DNA of 64,000 bases, from the NCBI GenBank assembly GCA_030544235.1, contig CM060471.1, forward strand, positions 8,520,848 through 8,584,847, read 5' to 3'. The DNA is from Lepturacanthus savala (lineage: Eukaryota > Chordata > Actinopteri > Scombriformes > Trichiuridae). The first letter of the stretch is position 1. Each line of letters opens with the position of its first letter. Under the pieces are notes generated by a model that was not told the DNA's origin, did no database searches, and saw only the letters and a program-made list of their open reading frames with translations. A program made the translations under genes and the position numbers. Of this stretch, positions 49,581 to 62,429 are shown piece after piece.

Positions 49581-51414
49581 CCTGTAGAGGCTGCATCAAT
49601 CCAATGATTATTATTACTATTATAAACTTGATAAGACATTTGACCAGCTGATGTGACATAATGACTCACTGAAGTGGTTTTAGTGCCTCGGAGTAGACCC
49701 TGCAGCAGGACGTGGGTCAGCGTGTCGCCGTGAGGCCGGGCGGCTCCAGTGGGTCTGAGCTGCAGATCCTGTGATAGATGCTGGTTCCAGAGTTTCAGAA
49801 AGAGACCAGCAGGGCAACAATGGCCCAGAGGCCCCACAGGGCTCCATGAACCAGGGAGCGGCACTTCCTTTCATCCGTCAAAAAACCCACTTTTCGCCCC
49901 CCAAACCTTTTCTCTGCATCTGTTTCTTTCATTCGCAGGCGTGCTGATGGATTTAAAGGCGTATTGAAATAATGGGCAGTGCTCGCAGCTCCCGGTGCGA
50001 GCTGGGTGCTGTGACAGATAGGAGCGGCGCTGCCTCAACGCAGGAAGCTCACATTGTGTTTCAGAAGAATGGCAGCTCCTGCTCCGACTGTCGCTCTAAC
50101 AGTCACGCTGCTCTGAAAGCGCCGTGATGAGATCAGACTGAAGGCTGCGAGCACTGACTCCACTTCCTCTGAACAACACAATGTCTTCATCGAGAGGCCG
50201 AAGCAGCCGCACAATAATAAACCCATGAAAATCTTTTTTTTTTTTTTTTTGAAATGTGAGGGCATTTGAGCCAAGTGCGAATCTGAGACTTAGAAAAATA
50301 AAACCTCACCTGACATTTTTGAAAAGTGTTTTCCAGTATTTTCCTGGGTTTTATGTGAAGATGTGATGTGACTTAAGATATATTTGTTGTTTTAATGGGC
50401 AGCATATATCTTGCAAAAAATAAATAAATAAATAAAAACACTTACAAATAGTAAGTAGATTTTATCTGTATTAAAACACAATGTTACTATTACAGCATCT
50501 ACATATCATCAATATCCACATCATCAATACAGTAAGAAAATTGTTTTATATAATATCAGTAGTGGGGCTGCAACTAGTGGCTATTTTGATATTTAATTTA
50601 GATTTAAGCTGTTTGTGTAATTATGTTATAAGGTCCTTTATAATCTCCTTTATAAACATCTTCTATTATATATTCTTCATGTTCTATAATGATCCTGATG
50701 TGATTTCTATGATTTCATGGACAAATAATTGATCTTTGATTTTTTATATTATTAATCGTTGAACTTTGCATTGCAGATAATTTAGCTCATTTAATTTTTT
50801 TTCCGGGTTTGATTTTAAATAAAGTACTTTTATCTATACTAAATCATTGATCGTTTTATTTATTTATTGCATGATTCTCTCTATACTTGCTCTCTCACAG
50901 TTCTGACTCTCCTGCAGTCACCTCACATGTAGATTTCCTTGATACCAGGTTTAAATACATAACCTTTGTGGTTGTGGAGATATTGCATGTTTATTATCAT
51001 TTATGGCATGAAAACTGAAAAATAGTCCTGTGGCTTGATCAAAAATCCTCTCAGCATAGTTTCACATCTCCTCAGCAGATTGTCTCTGCAGCTATGTCCG
51101 ATCTGATCAGATCCTAAATGTTAATGAGCTTCTCCTCTGATTCTACAGGCTGCTTTTAATTATAGTTCAGTCAAACTGTTTGAGGATGCATCTCTCCATG
51201 TGAGGATCTCTGCTCCCAGCTGGTCCGTTTCCTGTCTGCAGCCTGTGGTTGTAAAGCTGATTAGAAACTGGTTCATGTGTTTTCATGGCAGAGAAATGAA
51301 ATGTTACTGTAGAAACAGCAGCAGGTTCAGTCTGAATGTTTCCCCCTGTTCAGAGGTTTCACCAATTAGCTGCCATGTTTTTGTTCAAATATCTGACGGA
51401 GTTTTTTCTAAACC

Positions 51415-51830
51415 CTGAACCAAAATGGCCCCTGATCCCTTTAAACCCTGACTCCTGATTGACCCCTGACCCTTAATTGACTTCTGACTACAATAAACTC
51501 CTGAATCCCCAAAAAAAAAACAGAATCCAATTAACCGTTGACTCCCATTAACCCTTCACTCCTATGAGCCCCAAATTTTATTAGCCCCAGAATCCAATTA
51601 ACCCCTGAATCCTATTAGCTCCTGACTCCTATTAGCCCCTAAATCCAATTAACCCCTGAATCCAATTAATACTGACTCCTATTAGCCCCTGAATCCAATT
51701 AACCCCTGAATCCAATTAATCCTGACTCCCATGACCCCTGATATTTTTATCTTATTTTACTTTTTAAGCCTTAATCCTATTAACCCCTGGATCTAATAAA
51801 CTCGGTCCCTGATTACCCCTTACCCCAGTT
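51415..51830 (+). repeat. Degenerate minisatellite (cccctgaatccaattaa)
   Basis: More than 15 imperfect units of about 15-18 bp alternate between cccctgaatccaattaa and tcctgactcctattag types. The best-preserved part is 51590-51730. Confidence 0.85.
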
Positions 51831-51950
51831 GTAGAGACCAGTTTTGTCATGGTGTAATACACAGATGTGCTAGTTTGGTGGCTGGAGACATAAAGATGTT
51901 AGTTGGGACGTTAGATTAATAAAAGTTCAACTTTTACCTGACAGGTGGGA

Positions 51951-52014
51951 TCATGTGTCCTGGATCATGTGACCTGGGTCATGTGACCTGGGTCATGTGA
52001 TCTGGGTCATGTGA
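51951..52014 (+). repeat. 14-bp tandem array tcatgtgacctggg
   Basis: Five copies with an exact 14-bp period start at 51951, 51965, 51979, 51993 and 52007. Each contains TCATGTG, four of them TCATGTGA. Confidence 0.9.
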
Positions 52015-52478
52015 TCTAGTTCCTGAGCTGCTGCCTCTGCGAGTTTGTCTCTGATCTGTCAGACATGAACTAAAGCTCACTTGCATGTTTTTAATAGTGT
52101 GTGGACAACAACAGGACATCAACACGAAGAAGAATCTATACCCAAACACTTAATCAGTTCATTGTAGTTTGTTGATAAGAATATAAATCATAGTTAAAAA
52201 CTACTTTCAGAATATGTTCAGAATCTGCTATATTTTACATGCAAGTATATGTAAGTATATATTTGATCATGTGTCTCGGAATCAATCTTTTATGTATTAA
52301 ATATGTCCTAATTTCACCTCATCCACATCTAATAAAAGGGTTTTTCATCCAGACTTTCGGTCCATCTGGTGTCTATTTTTTTTTCCTTCGTCTGTCGGGC
52401 AGAAAAAAACCCGGACAGATGGAGAACAGCGGCGACTCCGCAAGGAATTAGCCTGATTCCTGATCTGCCACATCTGCA

Positions 52479-52589
<111 letters not shown>

Positions 52590-54497
52590 AGACACAGTCC
52601 CATAATTAGAAATGACAATCCATTTTGTTCTCCAGTAACAGCTCTGTGTTTTGTTAAAGTTTTAAAAAGTCACAATAACTTTCTGTGTATGGAGTTTGAG
52701 TTACATATGTTAATAGGCTCCTTGCAGGCCATAGTTATGCTGCTTGCAGGGAAATAAGCTGCCAGGATTTGTATAAGAAAATATAAATCATGAAAAATAG
52801 CCACTTCCAGATTATCTCAGATTTTTACACATTTGATGTATTTGATAAACTCCCTGCTGAGATTTTTTTACAAACTTCAAATGAACTCCTAATCATCTTC
52901 AGTCACTGGAGATGAAAACTTATCCGAAGGTTTTTCCTACGTTATTCCTGGTTGCTGTGACGTCGCCGTGAATTTCCACATCTCGCCATGAAACAAAGTT
53001 GCTGTACCTTCAGCAGACTTTGTCCAAACTGCAGCAAATGTCTCCTGCTTCATCAGTGACCCTGAACACACCTGCACATCCAGACTGACTCAGAGCCATA
53101 TCGCCACCTGCTGGGAAACAGGAAGCAAACATCACCTGACTGACATGGAATGTGCATGGTGTGATCCACACATTATGTACAGCAGGTTCGTCAATGGTGA
53201 GAGTTGGTGAAGGTTGTGGTGACAGCAGAACTTCATCTCCTGAATCCCTGCTCAACAACGTTGTTGCCTGCTGGTCCAGAGCAGTTTTCCGTCCTGTGGT
53301 CTCCAGCTGAACAGACTGTGGTGGGTCAGTGATGTGAAACCATCAGCAGGTCTCTGCAGCTTGTTTGGGTGTCCTCCTCCTCCTTCTTCTCCTCCTCTCT
53401 CTAAAGTCTAATATCCGCTTTGCTATATTTTTCCTGCTTTGTTATTTTTACCCCGCCTCTTTTTCCCCCGGCGTTGACCATCTGCTGTCGAGGACAGTAG
53501 TTAGGTGTCCCTGCTTTGAAAGGTATTTCCTGATTCTGTTATTTTACAACATTTTTGGAAGTGACTGGATATCCTCTTTTCATTTCTCTGCATTTTATTT
53601 AGACAGGAGAAGGGTTGAGAGGTTTACAGACTGATGGAGGCTCCCCACCGATGCTCCAACCTCCTGGTTTTCGCTGTGAACTTGTTGCACCATGTCTTGC
53701 ATTTTTGGTCATGATGAGAGAAAACTGCAGCGTTAGAAGAATGAATCTGTGACAGATTTGTGACCTGAGATGCTTCTGGGCATGGCTGCAGCATCGATGC
53801 ATAACTCAGAACAGATGCAGGAATAATCCAAACAACATGAAGCTTTGTCATTGATGTGGGTGATGAGTTCACATGACATCATATCTACAGTCGCCTAATA
53901 CCACTTCCAATAATTATATGCAAAAAAAAGTTCTAAAAGGAAGCATTGTGTGTTTCTCTAGACCAGTTGCACTTTATAGATCACTGACAGTCACAGTTTC
54001 ACTGCAGATTTTCCCATTGTGTGTTTGATTTTAAATTTGGATTCAAAGATGTTTTTCAGGCTTGTTCCAAAAACCACAATTCATCAAGGCCTATACACAT
54101 CCAGCAGACTGCTCATAAACATCATCTTTTGTTGCTAGATGTTAAGGAGTGAAATGTCTCACTGAAAGTTCTGCGCAGATCTGCACATATGAAAACCATT
54201 TCAGCAGTTCACAGTTCACCCATTGAATGTTAAACATTCAGGGTCCATATGAGCAATGAAAGAGTCTTTCCCTCGTGTTCAGACTGATGTTAAAACATTC
54301 AACATTATGTGTGAACAACATTCACACATAATGTGAATTTTATATGAGTTCATCACATAGAAACATATAGGACCTGTGATCTATGTGATAAATGTACAAT
54401 ATGGGACCTTTAAGCACAATTATTAGACAAAACATCTAAATTCTGACACAAAAATGTGACACAAAACGATGAATTTATAGATAATAATTCCCCCAAT

Positions 54498-54810
54498 AGA
54501 GCTGCAATGATTAATCGATTGGTCACTAATTGTCACATTAGTTGCCAACTATTTTGATAATCAATTAATTAGGAGTCGCTTTTAAGAAGAAATTGCCCAA
54601 ATTCTCTGGTTCCAGCTTCTCAATTCTGATTAACTTCTGCTTTCTTTAATCTTCTATAACAGTAAACTGATGATCTTTGGATTGAGGACTTGACAAAAAA
54701 ATACATTTTAGGTTGAATCTTCAGATTTAGGGAACAATGATCGACATTTTACCCCATTTTACGAACCAAATAATGTACTATTCAAAAGTCGCATTAATAG
54801 ACTTTCAGGA
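54498..54810 (-). repeat. MITE of the gctgcaacta family
   Basis: Begins agagctgcaatgattaatcg and carries the family interior in the orientation ctctggttccagcttct, agtaaactgatgatcttt. The right end is degraded. Confidence 0.7.
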
Positions 54811-54865
54811 TAGTCGTTACTTGCACTTTTATTCCCCAGTCTTTGTTTTTCCTTGAACATTTGTA

Positions 54866-55205
54866 GCAGCTGATAATGTAATGTAATAATTGTCCAATAA
54901 CATAATCAATTTGCTGAACAATAATGTAATAAGTTATTACATTACCATTTTAACACTTTTGGTTTTTATGTTATTGGGCTGGTGAAGAAAAAAAAATGCA
55001 AATATACTAACTGAGCCGATAATGTAATAAGTTATTACATTATTGGCAAAAAGTTATTATCTTATCAGTTCAGGACTTTTATTATATTATTGGCCTATTA
55101 CATTTTAAAGAGGGCAAATTTGTTATGTTATTGACCATTATTATGTTATCAGCTGTTCATTTGTTACTGTTACATTACATTGTTGCTGTTACATTATTGG
55201 CTGCT
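54866..55205. mobile_element. Palindromic MITE (TAATGTAATAA type)
   Basis: The ends agcagctgataatgtaa (left) and ttacattattggctgct (right) are inverted repeats. Inside, two identical 23-bp odd palindromes lie at 54922-54944 and 55020-55042, with many AATGTTATT/AATAACAT words between. There is no coding capacity. Confidence 0.65.
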
Positions 55206-55989
55206 CCAGATGTTGAATTAAAAACTGAAAAAATGAGAAAATAAAATACAAGGAAAATTTAAAATATTAGATGTTTATTATTATATCATTAATTATGAAA
55301 TATCAGATATGTATTGTTATATTATTAATTAAGAACTATTAGATGTATATTGTTATATCTTTATGATGAAACAGTAGGAGATGTTCATTTTAATTCTTAC
55401 AGCCAGGCAGAATCAGGGCATCAAGTCCTCTGTGTGTCATTAACATGATGTACTAACATCTAACAGCAATACTCTTAACATGTTCGCAGCGAGTTCACGC
55501 AGCTGTTTCTGACGTTGTGTGCTTTTAATCTAATTTGACTTCAGATGTAGGATTAATGATCAGTCAGAGTGACATAATAAAGCAGTTGTTCAGCCGTTGT
55601 GTTCCATGACTCCTAAAATCCCGCTGACAGGTGTTTGTTGATGTCCTCCATTTCCCTCGAGTATCATCCTGTCGCTGCTCCATGTGCAGCTGGTGACATC
55701 AAAATGGCGGCTTAAGTTATTAAACTGAGCAGCTTTAATCATTGGTCGGTGGAATTGAAGGCTGGCGGAGCAGCGGCGAGGATTAACGTGCAGCCTGGAC
55801 GTCCTGCTGTCACCGCCTCGCTCTCATTTCATCTCTGACTTGGACTCTGCCGTTTGCTCTTTCTCTTTCTGTTCCAGCTGTCCTCGCCAGCCAGACGCCT
55901 TTTTTCTGCCCACATTTCCTCTGCTTTCTCTGTCTTTTTTTTTTGATTCTCCCGCCGCTACTGCATCAGGCACGATATGAAGCGTCACC

Positions 55990-56313
55990 ATGGGTTTCAT
56001 GGAATTCTACCTGGAGATTGACCCCGTCACCCTGAACCTCATCATCCTTGTGGCCAGCTATGTCATCCTGCTCCTGGTCTTCCTCATCTCCTGCATCCTG
56101 TACGACTGCCGGGGCAAAGACCCCACCAAGGAGTACGCCCCCGACAACACGCCCACACAGCCCAGCCAGTCACCCATACGCCTGGTGGTCATGCAGAACT
56201 CGCCCGCCTCCGCTCACTACGAGCCCAACAGCACGGCGGGCCACGGTGCCATGCCAACACCGGACCTGAACCGGGACAGAGGAGAGAGAGAGAAGAGGAG
56301 CACACTGGTCTGA
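55990..56313 (+). CDS. smim36: Small integral membrane protein 36 (complete coding exon)
   Basis: Encodes 107 residues. The function of SMIM36 is not established; the family is a short single-pass membrane protein. The near-invariant N-terminal half is present: MEFYLEIDPVTLNLIIL (4-20), a hydrophobic helix at about 14-38, then the juxtamembrane motif ILYDCRGKDPTKEYAP (36-51) and the conserved IRLVVM (63-68). The C-terminal part is low in hydrophobic residues and ends KRSTLV, close to the mammalian KKSTMV as I recall it. The ATG at 55990 has a perfect accATGG context and adds MGF before the mammalian-type start at 55999; both are possible starts. Pyrimidine-rich acceptor-like tracts end at 55877 and near 55971, so the 5' UTR is probably spliced. 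It lies 13 kb downstream of tmem100 on the same strand, as expected from mammalian gene order. A candidate AATAAA lies at 56814. Confidence 0.93.
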   Translation: MGFMEFYLEIDPVTLNLIILVASYVILLLVFLISCILYDCRGKDPTKEYAPDNTPTQPSQSPIRLVVMQNSPASAHYEPNSTAGHGAMPTPDLNRDRGEREKRSTLV

Positions 56314-56969
56314 GGGAGAGGAGGAGACAGGAAGTGTCGCTTTGTACAGTGTTTTTAGTCCCAGACTTGTTTTATGATTCATAACATCCCTGGATGTGTC
56401 AGGTGCTGCTGAGGAGTCAGCAGGAGGTCAGAGGTCAGCAGGAATCAACAGCAGTCAGTAGGAGTCAAGAAGAACAAGAGTCAGGAAGAGGTCAGAGGTC
56501 AACAGGAGGTAAGCAGCCAACAGGGCCAATGCTGAAGACTTTAATAACCCATGACCATTTCTGCACCATAACTGCCGTGTGCACCTTGATCCCAGATACC
56601 AGAAGAATGGATTAACCATTAACCATATGTGGCACCAAGACAACCAAGAAAAAAAAAAAGCTTGGTTCCCTCCCTGGTTTTTGCCTGGTGCCCCTCAGAT
56701 CATTTTGTATGTGTGGAACAACGATGATCTGATTGATTTAAGGAAGGATTTAAAACAAATTGGTAAAATGGGAGGCTAGAACCAGCCAACCAAAACAGGA
56801 ACCAACCCCAAAAAATAAAAGACAAAAAATGTATTAAAAATGCTTTAGGTTGTTCTTTAAACCCCAAACACTATGCTTAGTGCCCCTAAAATAATATTTT
56901 TTACATTCCTGATAAATATTTGATTGGATGAATGAACAGGTTTCCGATGGTTTCATGAATTCTTAGTCC

Positions 56970-57390
56970 AGCCCTGACTGAACTTTGCCTGGCTAACACC
57001 AGACCTCATCTCAATGTAGATTGAAATGAGGTCTTGTGTTTGCCAATCTAGGACCTACTGACTCCTAGGGTGTTATGAATGTCTATCAAATATGTCTGTA
57101 TGTAACTTATAGTCAATCAAATCATTCAAACATACCCAAAGATGTACCCAATACCCAATGATGATGAAATAGTTTAGCGCTCATTTTTACTTTTTTTTGT
57201 TGCCCATTCTAAATTGCTTAGAATACTTTCTAAGTATTAGAAAGTATTCATTCACCACCCATTCATTCACCCTCCCCCATTCCCTTGGCTGAGGAGAAAA
57301 TTGGGTCCTTGATGTGCAGACTAAAATGCAGAATGAAGTGAATTCACATGCAAGGAAGAATGGGTATACCCAGGCTAGACTGAACCACAA
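56970..57390. repeat. Unclassified hairpin-rich repeat
   Basis: Bounded by ctggctaacaccag (left) and cccaggctagac (right), which are partly inverted. Contains two strong hairpins (57001-57034 and 57221-57249). Probably a non-autonomous DNA element. No coding capacity. Confidence 0.4.
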
Positions 57391-57810
57391 CCTCAACCCC
57401 ACTGGCTAAAAATTAAAGCAGCTTAAAAACTGATCAGACCGATATAGGCAGTTAACTTATTTTGATTTATTTATAAGGAAAACTGTTTTTCAGTCATTTG
57501 GTGAGATGCTGTGAAACTTTGAAGCCACAGAGTTTTATATTTGTGCCAATTCTGAGTTTATTTTTTCAGTAAATTTAACAACATGCATAAAAATACAACA
57601 TTTGACTTTTTTAAAAGCATGTTTTGTTGAACCACTCTATATTCCATCAGATAACTGCATAACACAGAAGTCAGGAACTTTTTCACCATATGTGCCAAGC
57701 GAGCAACTTCCATTGAAAAGTAGCATTAGCTAAGCTACAAAACACTTTATCAACTTCCTGTTGTGACAAAACTCTGTCAGCTGATTGGTCACGGCACCAC
57801 CTACAGTACA

Positions 57811-57848
57811 ACAGTCAATTACAATACTAGAGTATTGTAATTGACTGT
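57811..57848. repeat. 18-bp perfect hairpin
   Basis: Arms acagtcaattacaatact and its exact complement with a 2-nt centre. A second perfect hairpin (14-bp arms, 3-nt loop) lies at 57977-58007. Confidence 0.93.
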
Positions 57849-59220
57849 ACAGAGTATTAGAATTGAAAGGGCACCAGTGACATTTCACATCACCTGCATG
57901 AATATTAAATATCTTTTTGGTGGCAAATATTGCTTTGCTTAGTTATGGCAACAACAACAACAACAAACACATTTTGGACTACAGAAACAATAGTTGTTTC
58001 TGTAGTCAACTCAAGACAGGAAGTAAATAAAGACAAAGTGGATGAAGAGTCGAAAGTTACAGCACCAGACAGAACAAAGCACATCTGTACATGCCTGCAT
58101 GTGAACATCTGTGCTCAGATGTGACAGTTCACCAGGAGTCAAGGGCGTGTTCATCTGCTTCATGCATACTGTCTGCGTGTTCCAGCCATAATCCAACACG
58201 CATTAGCAAATGCATGGAAATAAATTATTACTGATACTGATCATGCCTCAGTTACCAAACACCAGCACTCAGCAGCTGATTGGTTCCATTTGTTTAATCA
58301 GATTAACAGCAAATCCAAACCTGATGAATTAGTTTCAGGCTGCAGCTGGTTCCTGATCTGTGATTGATGTTGGTGATTTTCAAAAATCAGATATTAAACT
58401 AAATGAATTCAGAGCTAAATCAGGACAACATACAATTACACTACCTTGTAAACTGATTCCAAATGTTTTAAACATTGTTTCAATCAGATGAGAACATCGC
58501 TATTGGACAATTATGCAAAACTTTGTTGTTACCAGAAAACTCCAATGTTTTTAAAATTCTTAGTTTGTCCATTCTGGGCTCATGGACCTGCTCCCTGTGT
58601 AGATAGATAACAAAAAAAATCTTCCTGTTTATATATTTATGTTTAGCATCCTGTAATTAATGAGAGTGTCAGCGTTGGAAGAATCTTTAATGAAAAAATG
58701 AAAGAAAAAGAAAAAACGTGGTACAAACCAAAAAAAGCACAGGGAAACACACAGAGACAAGAAAAGACACAGATGATCTGACACAGACTGAACCAAACAG
58801 GGATTAAATACACAAGGAAACAATTAGGAGAGACCATGGCTGATTGCTCTATGCCTGTTTTCTAACTAAAATGTGACTAAAATATTAATTTTTTGATCTG
58901 GACTAGAATAGACGAGAATACAATGGGAATGATCCAGTTAATGGATACATACACACACACACACACACATACATACACACATATATATGTATATAAATAT
59001 GATTAAACATAATTGTATACAAATGCATTTTGTGTCTGACAACTAATTTTGGTCAATGGCTATAATTTCTCATCTCATTTTCAAAACAGTGATAGATGTT
59101 TGAATAGCTCGCTGCAGAGACAACACACACTCATCTCCACCTGTCATTGCACGTTCATTGCACTCTGTCTTCTTTAATTAAATGTTCTAATTTCTTCCAC
59201 TGCTGCTTCATCCATTATTT

Positions 59221-59272
59221 TAATATTGAGCCAACCGACGCTGATGTGATGGAGCCGGTTGGCTCAATATTA
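59221..59272. repeat. 17-bp perfect hairpin with 18-nt loop
   Basis: Arms 59221-59237 and 59256-59272 (taatattgagccaaccg and complement). Confidence 0.9.
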
Positions 59273-59617
59273 CAACATGAGTGCAACATGAATTTAATGA
59301 TAAGTAACTCAATTTTTGAAAAATAACTGTAGACATTTCAGATGTTCAGCCAAAAAAAACCAAAGATAATCAGAATATGATTAGATATGAGCAGTTAAAT
59401 TATCACACTTAAGAAGCTAAACCAGCAAAACTCAGATTTGCTCTAATGAATTATTAAACCATGCAGATGGATTGACGGACTAATAGTTGCAGCTGCAGCT
59501 TGAAACATGCAGTATAAATAATATAAACTGGACACAGCAGCAGCAAACTGACCCTGTCATCTCCCCTCCCCCCAAACTCTGACTCTGAGGTCCCAGACTC
59601 TATAAGCTCTGTAAATC

Positions 59618-59620
<3 letters not shown>

Positions 59621-59711
<91 letters not shown>

Positions 59712-59715
59712 CAAA
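59621..59715 (+). repeat. (CA)n microsatellite
   Basis: Long CA tract with single TA and AA interruptions. A shorter one lies at 58950-58980. Confidence 0.97.
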
Positions 59716-59904
59716 TAAAGGCTGTGTGGACTGATGTCTGTCACTCGTCCGTTTGACATCTGCGGACGTCAGTGAACTGACCTTTTAACGGCCTCTAGTT
59801 TCTAGATGTGTTGCAGCAGATGTTGATGTGTTAAACTCAGCTGTTTATTTACTGAGACAATGTAGTAGACTAAATAATATCAATTGTTTGTCTCATAAAC
59901 TAAA

Positions 59905-60045
59905 CTATTCAAGGTTAATTTTGGTTTAGTTTTCATCAGTTTTGATTTAGTTGTCATCAGTTTAGTTTTTCTTTGTTGTTGTTTTTTTTGTCAGTTTCGG
60001 TTTAATTTATCAGTTTCAGTTTCATCAGTTTCAGCTGAGGACAGA
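59905..60045 (+). repeat. Degenerate TCAGTTT repeat
   Basis: Imperfect repeats of catcagttttgatttag / tcagtttcggttta / tcatcagtttcag. Non-coding. Confidence 0.7.
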
Positions 60046-60742
60046 CAACATAGGAAACATGCAGACAAAATGCAACATATACTGAATCCAACACAGCTTA
60101 AATACACACCTGTGTCTTTTTTTTCCAGGGTTTGACCACAACCTGCTGAAAGCCACAAATCCAAGAAGCCCCTTGATCTACTTCCATCTGTAGTAAACAG
60201 CAGGTCTGTTCAGGCTCCATCAGTCCCACCACAGACCGATTGACATCTGCACCTTGTTACTGTGGGATTATTGTTCTGAGACCTGCAGGAACTTCAGAGC
60301 TGTTACAGTGTCTCTAACAGGAGCCGAGTTTGTTGACAGGCTGCTGAACAGCTGAGGAAGTCGATTCATGATCTAGACTAGAACTGCTTGATTAAAGAGC
60401 GGAGGTCACAGTCATCAGTAATCACAGCTGGAACCATCATGGATGTCTGCTGTGAGAGGAAGTGAACACAAATAATGTCAGAAAATATTACGAAACAAAG
60501 CTTCTCAACAGATATACAGAAGACATTCAGGTCAAAAGCTGCTGCAAAACCCTTCAAGAAAAAAATTTAACCTTGAATAGTGTTTTTCTGATTTTTATCT
60601 ACTTTCTGCCCACAATGACAAACTAATATTTTCTCAACAGTGCTTTGATGCTGCTCTTCTTTGTTAGAGATATAGGTGATGAAGATGATGTAAAAAAAAA
60701 AAAAAAAAAGATTTATTTGTGTTTAGCTGTGAGAAGTTTTTT

Positions 60743-61080
60743 CTAGGTTTTCATATCAGTCAGACAATTGTGCAAAACAGACAGTTTGACAGTCTTGTAC
60801 AGCTGGATATCATCAGCATAAGATAAAATAACATTAAAATTGTTTAAAATATCATCTAAAGGAAGCACAAGAAAAATACGATAGGACCCAAGACAGAACC
60901 CTGAGGCACACCACAGGAAAGTGCAGCAGTTTTGACATATTGAAACCAAAGGTATGGTTGAAACCCCCATTTTTGATTGGAAGTGTATCAATCACGATCC
61001 AGCAGCAGATGTTTATATTGTCAGACAATATGACCATGTTTTGTGCAGTTTTTTTTATCAAGTAAAAATTTTGGGAAATA
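60743..61080 (-). mobile_element. L2-type LINE reverse-transcriptase fragment
   Basis: The minus strand contains CGVPQGSVLGPIVF (in one frame near 60910) followed in the next frame by LPLDDILNNFNVILSYADDI and QLYK, the reverse transcriptase motif order of L2/Rex1-like LINEs. YADD is the catalytic motif. The frameshift between the blocks and the short length show it is a relic. Confidence 0.7.
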
Positions 61081-61144
61081 ACCTCAGAAGAGACGTGATG
61101 GTGAAAAAAAGACAAACTGGCCTAATCTTCCTGAAATGACCAAA

Positions 61145-61320
61145 AAGATTCTTTCCCACGTCGGGTCATCCTCTCCCCTCATCTCCTTCTCTCTTCATCT
61201 CATCCTCTCATCCCCTCTTCCCATCCCCTCCTTGTCTCGTCCCCTCCTTTCCTCCTCTCATGCCCTCTCCTCCTCTTGTCTCCTCATCCTCTCTTCCCCT
61301 CGTGCTCCCATCTCCTGCTC
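61145..61320 (+). repeat. Pyrimidine-rich CTCATCCCC-type tract
   Basis: Degenerate repeats of ctcatcc, cccctc and tcctcctc on the plus strand. The minus-strand Glu/Arg/Gly-rich open frames here are artefacts. Confidence 0.8.
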
Positions 61321-61329
61321 TGCGTCTGA

Positions 61330-61510
61330 CAGATGATCTTTCGAGGACTCGTGCCACAGAGCAAATCCTCTTACATGAAAACCCAGCACACAGCCACCAA
61401 TAATAATATGAATTGCACAATTATCCACCCCCTCCTCCATATTCCCTGTTTGTGGATTATATGCTGACCGCTGCAGAGTATTAGTATTATGTATTTGTGC
61501 AGCCTTTTTG
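61330..61510. promoter_or_regulatory. Possible conserved non-coding element
   Basis: Non-repetitive sequence with caccaataataatatgaattgc and ggattatatgctgacc words, between a pyrimidine tract and ordinary intergenic DNA. Candidate by appearance only. Confidence 0.2.
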
Positions 61511-62429
61511 TCCATGGAGAGTCTTATGTAAGCTTTGCGTTTTCAGCAGGTGTATTCAGCAGGCCGACAGGAAGCAGCACGCAAAACACAGCTCTGACAG
61601 AAAACCTAACAACTGTGACATCAGGTGCGATCCAGACTCCTGAGGAAAACATGGCTCTGAGTGTCAGGGATTTGATGATGGTGCTGAAAGGTGTTTGGCA
61701 TCAGTCGTCCTTTTTTTGTGATCTATTGTTTTTAGATTATTAATCGGATTAAAATTAATTATGGATAAATGTGGTCTATGTCTGTTTCAATAGGACAAAC
61801 ATTATGACATGGATGTTTTTTTTTATATTTTTATCTATTAGGAAAACTCAACACCTGCTGGTATAATATTATGATATTAAGATTTTATTAAACTCTGTAT
61901 TTAAAACAAAAATACAAATCAATGAAATAAAAAAGGAAACTGGAGTGCTGATTTTGTGTTTGTTTTTCTAATTTCCTGCAGAGAATGTGAGCTATTCCTC
62001 TACACCCTGAACATACAGATGCTTTGGATTTTATAACAGTACGGAATTCTAATTAAAGTTCTTTCTAATATAGCAACAATCATGTCTTGTTTTTCATCTG
62101 GATTCATCTTTATATCTTAACTTCATCAGTTTCACACAGTCACCAAACACTCATGATGAAGCCCTGTTGTAGTAAATTAAGAAGTAGCTACAAACCATGA
62201 CAGACAGCTTGACAGACATTGAACTGAAAACTGGACTTAAATAAACAGAACAGGGAGCAGGGTTAACTAGGAGATTCAGCTCTAAGAAGAATATTCAGTG
62301 TTAAAGAGGAGATTCATGGCTAGTGAGGAGATCAGGGCAGGTGAGGAGAAGACAGGGTACAGGAGGGAAAACGTAGAGCAGAATAACCAAAACCCCCCAA
62401 ACCCAAGAAAACCAGACAGAGCCTCCAGC

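Noticed and set aside
53365..53634. 89-codon plus frame, hydrophobic
   Set aside because: Begins in a CTCCTCCT-rich tract, has no start context, splice sites or recognisable motif.
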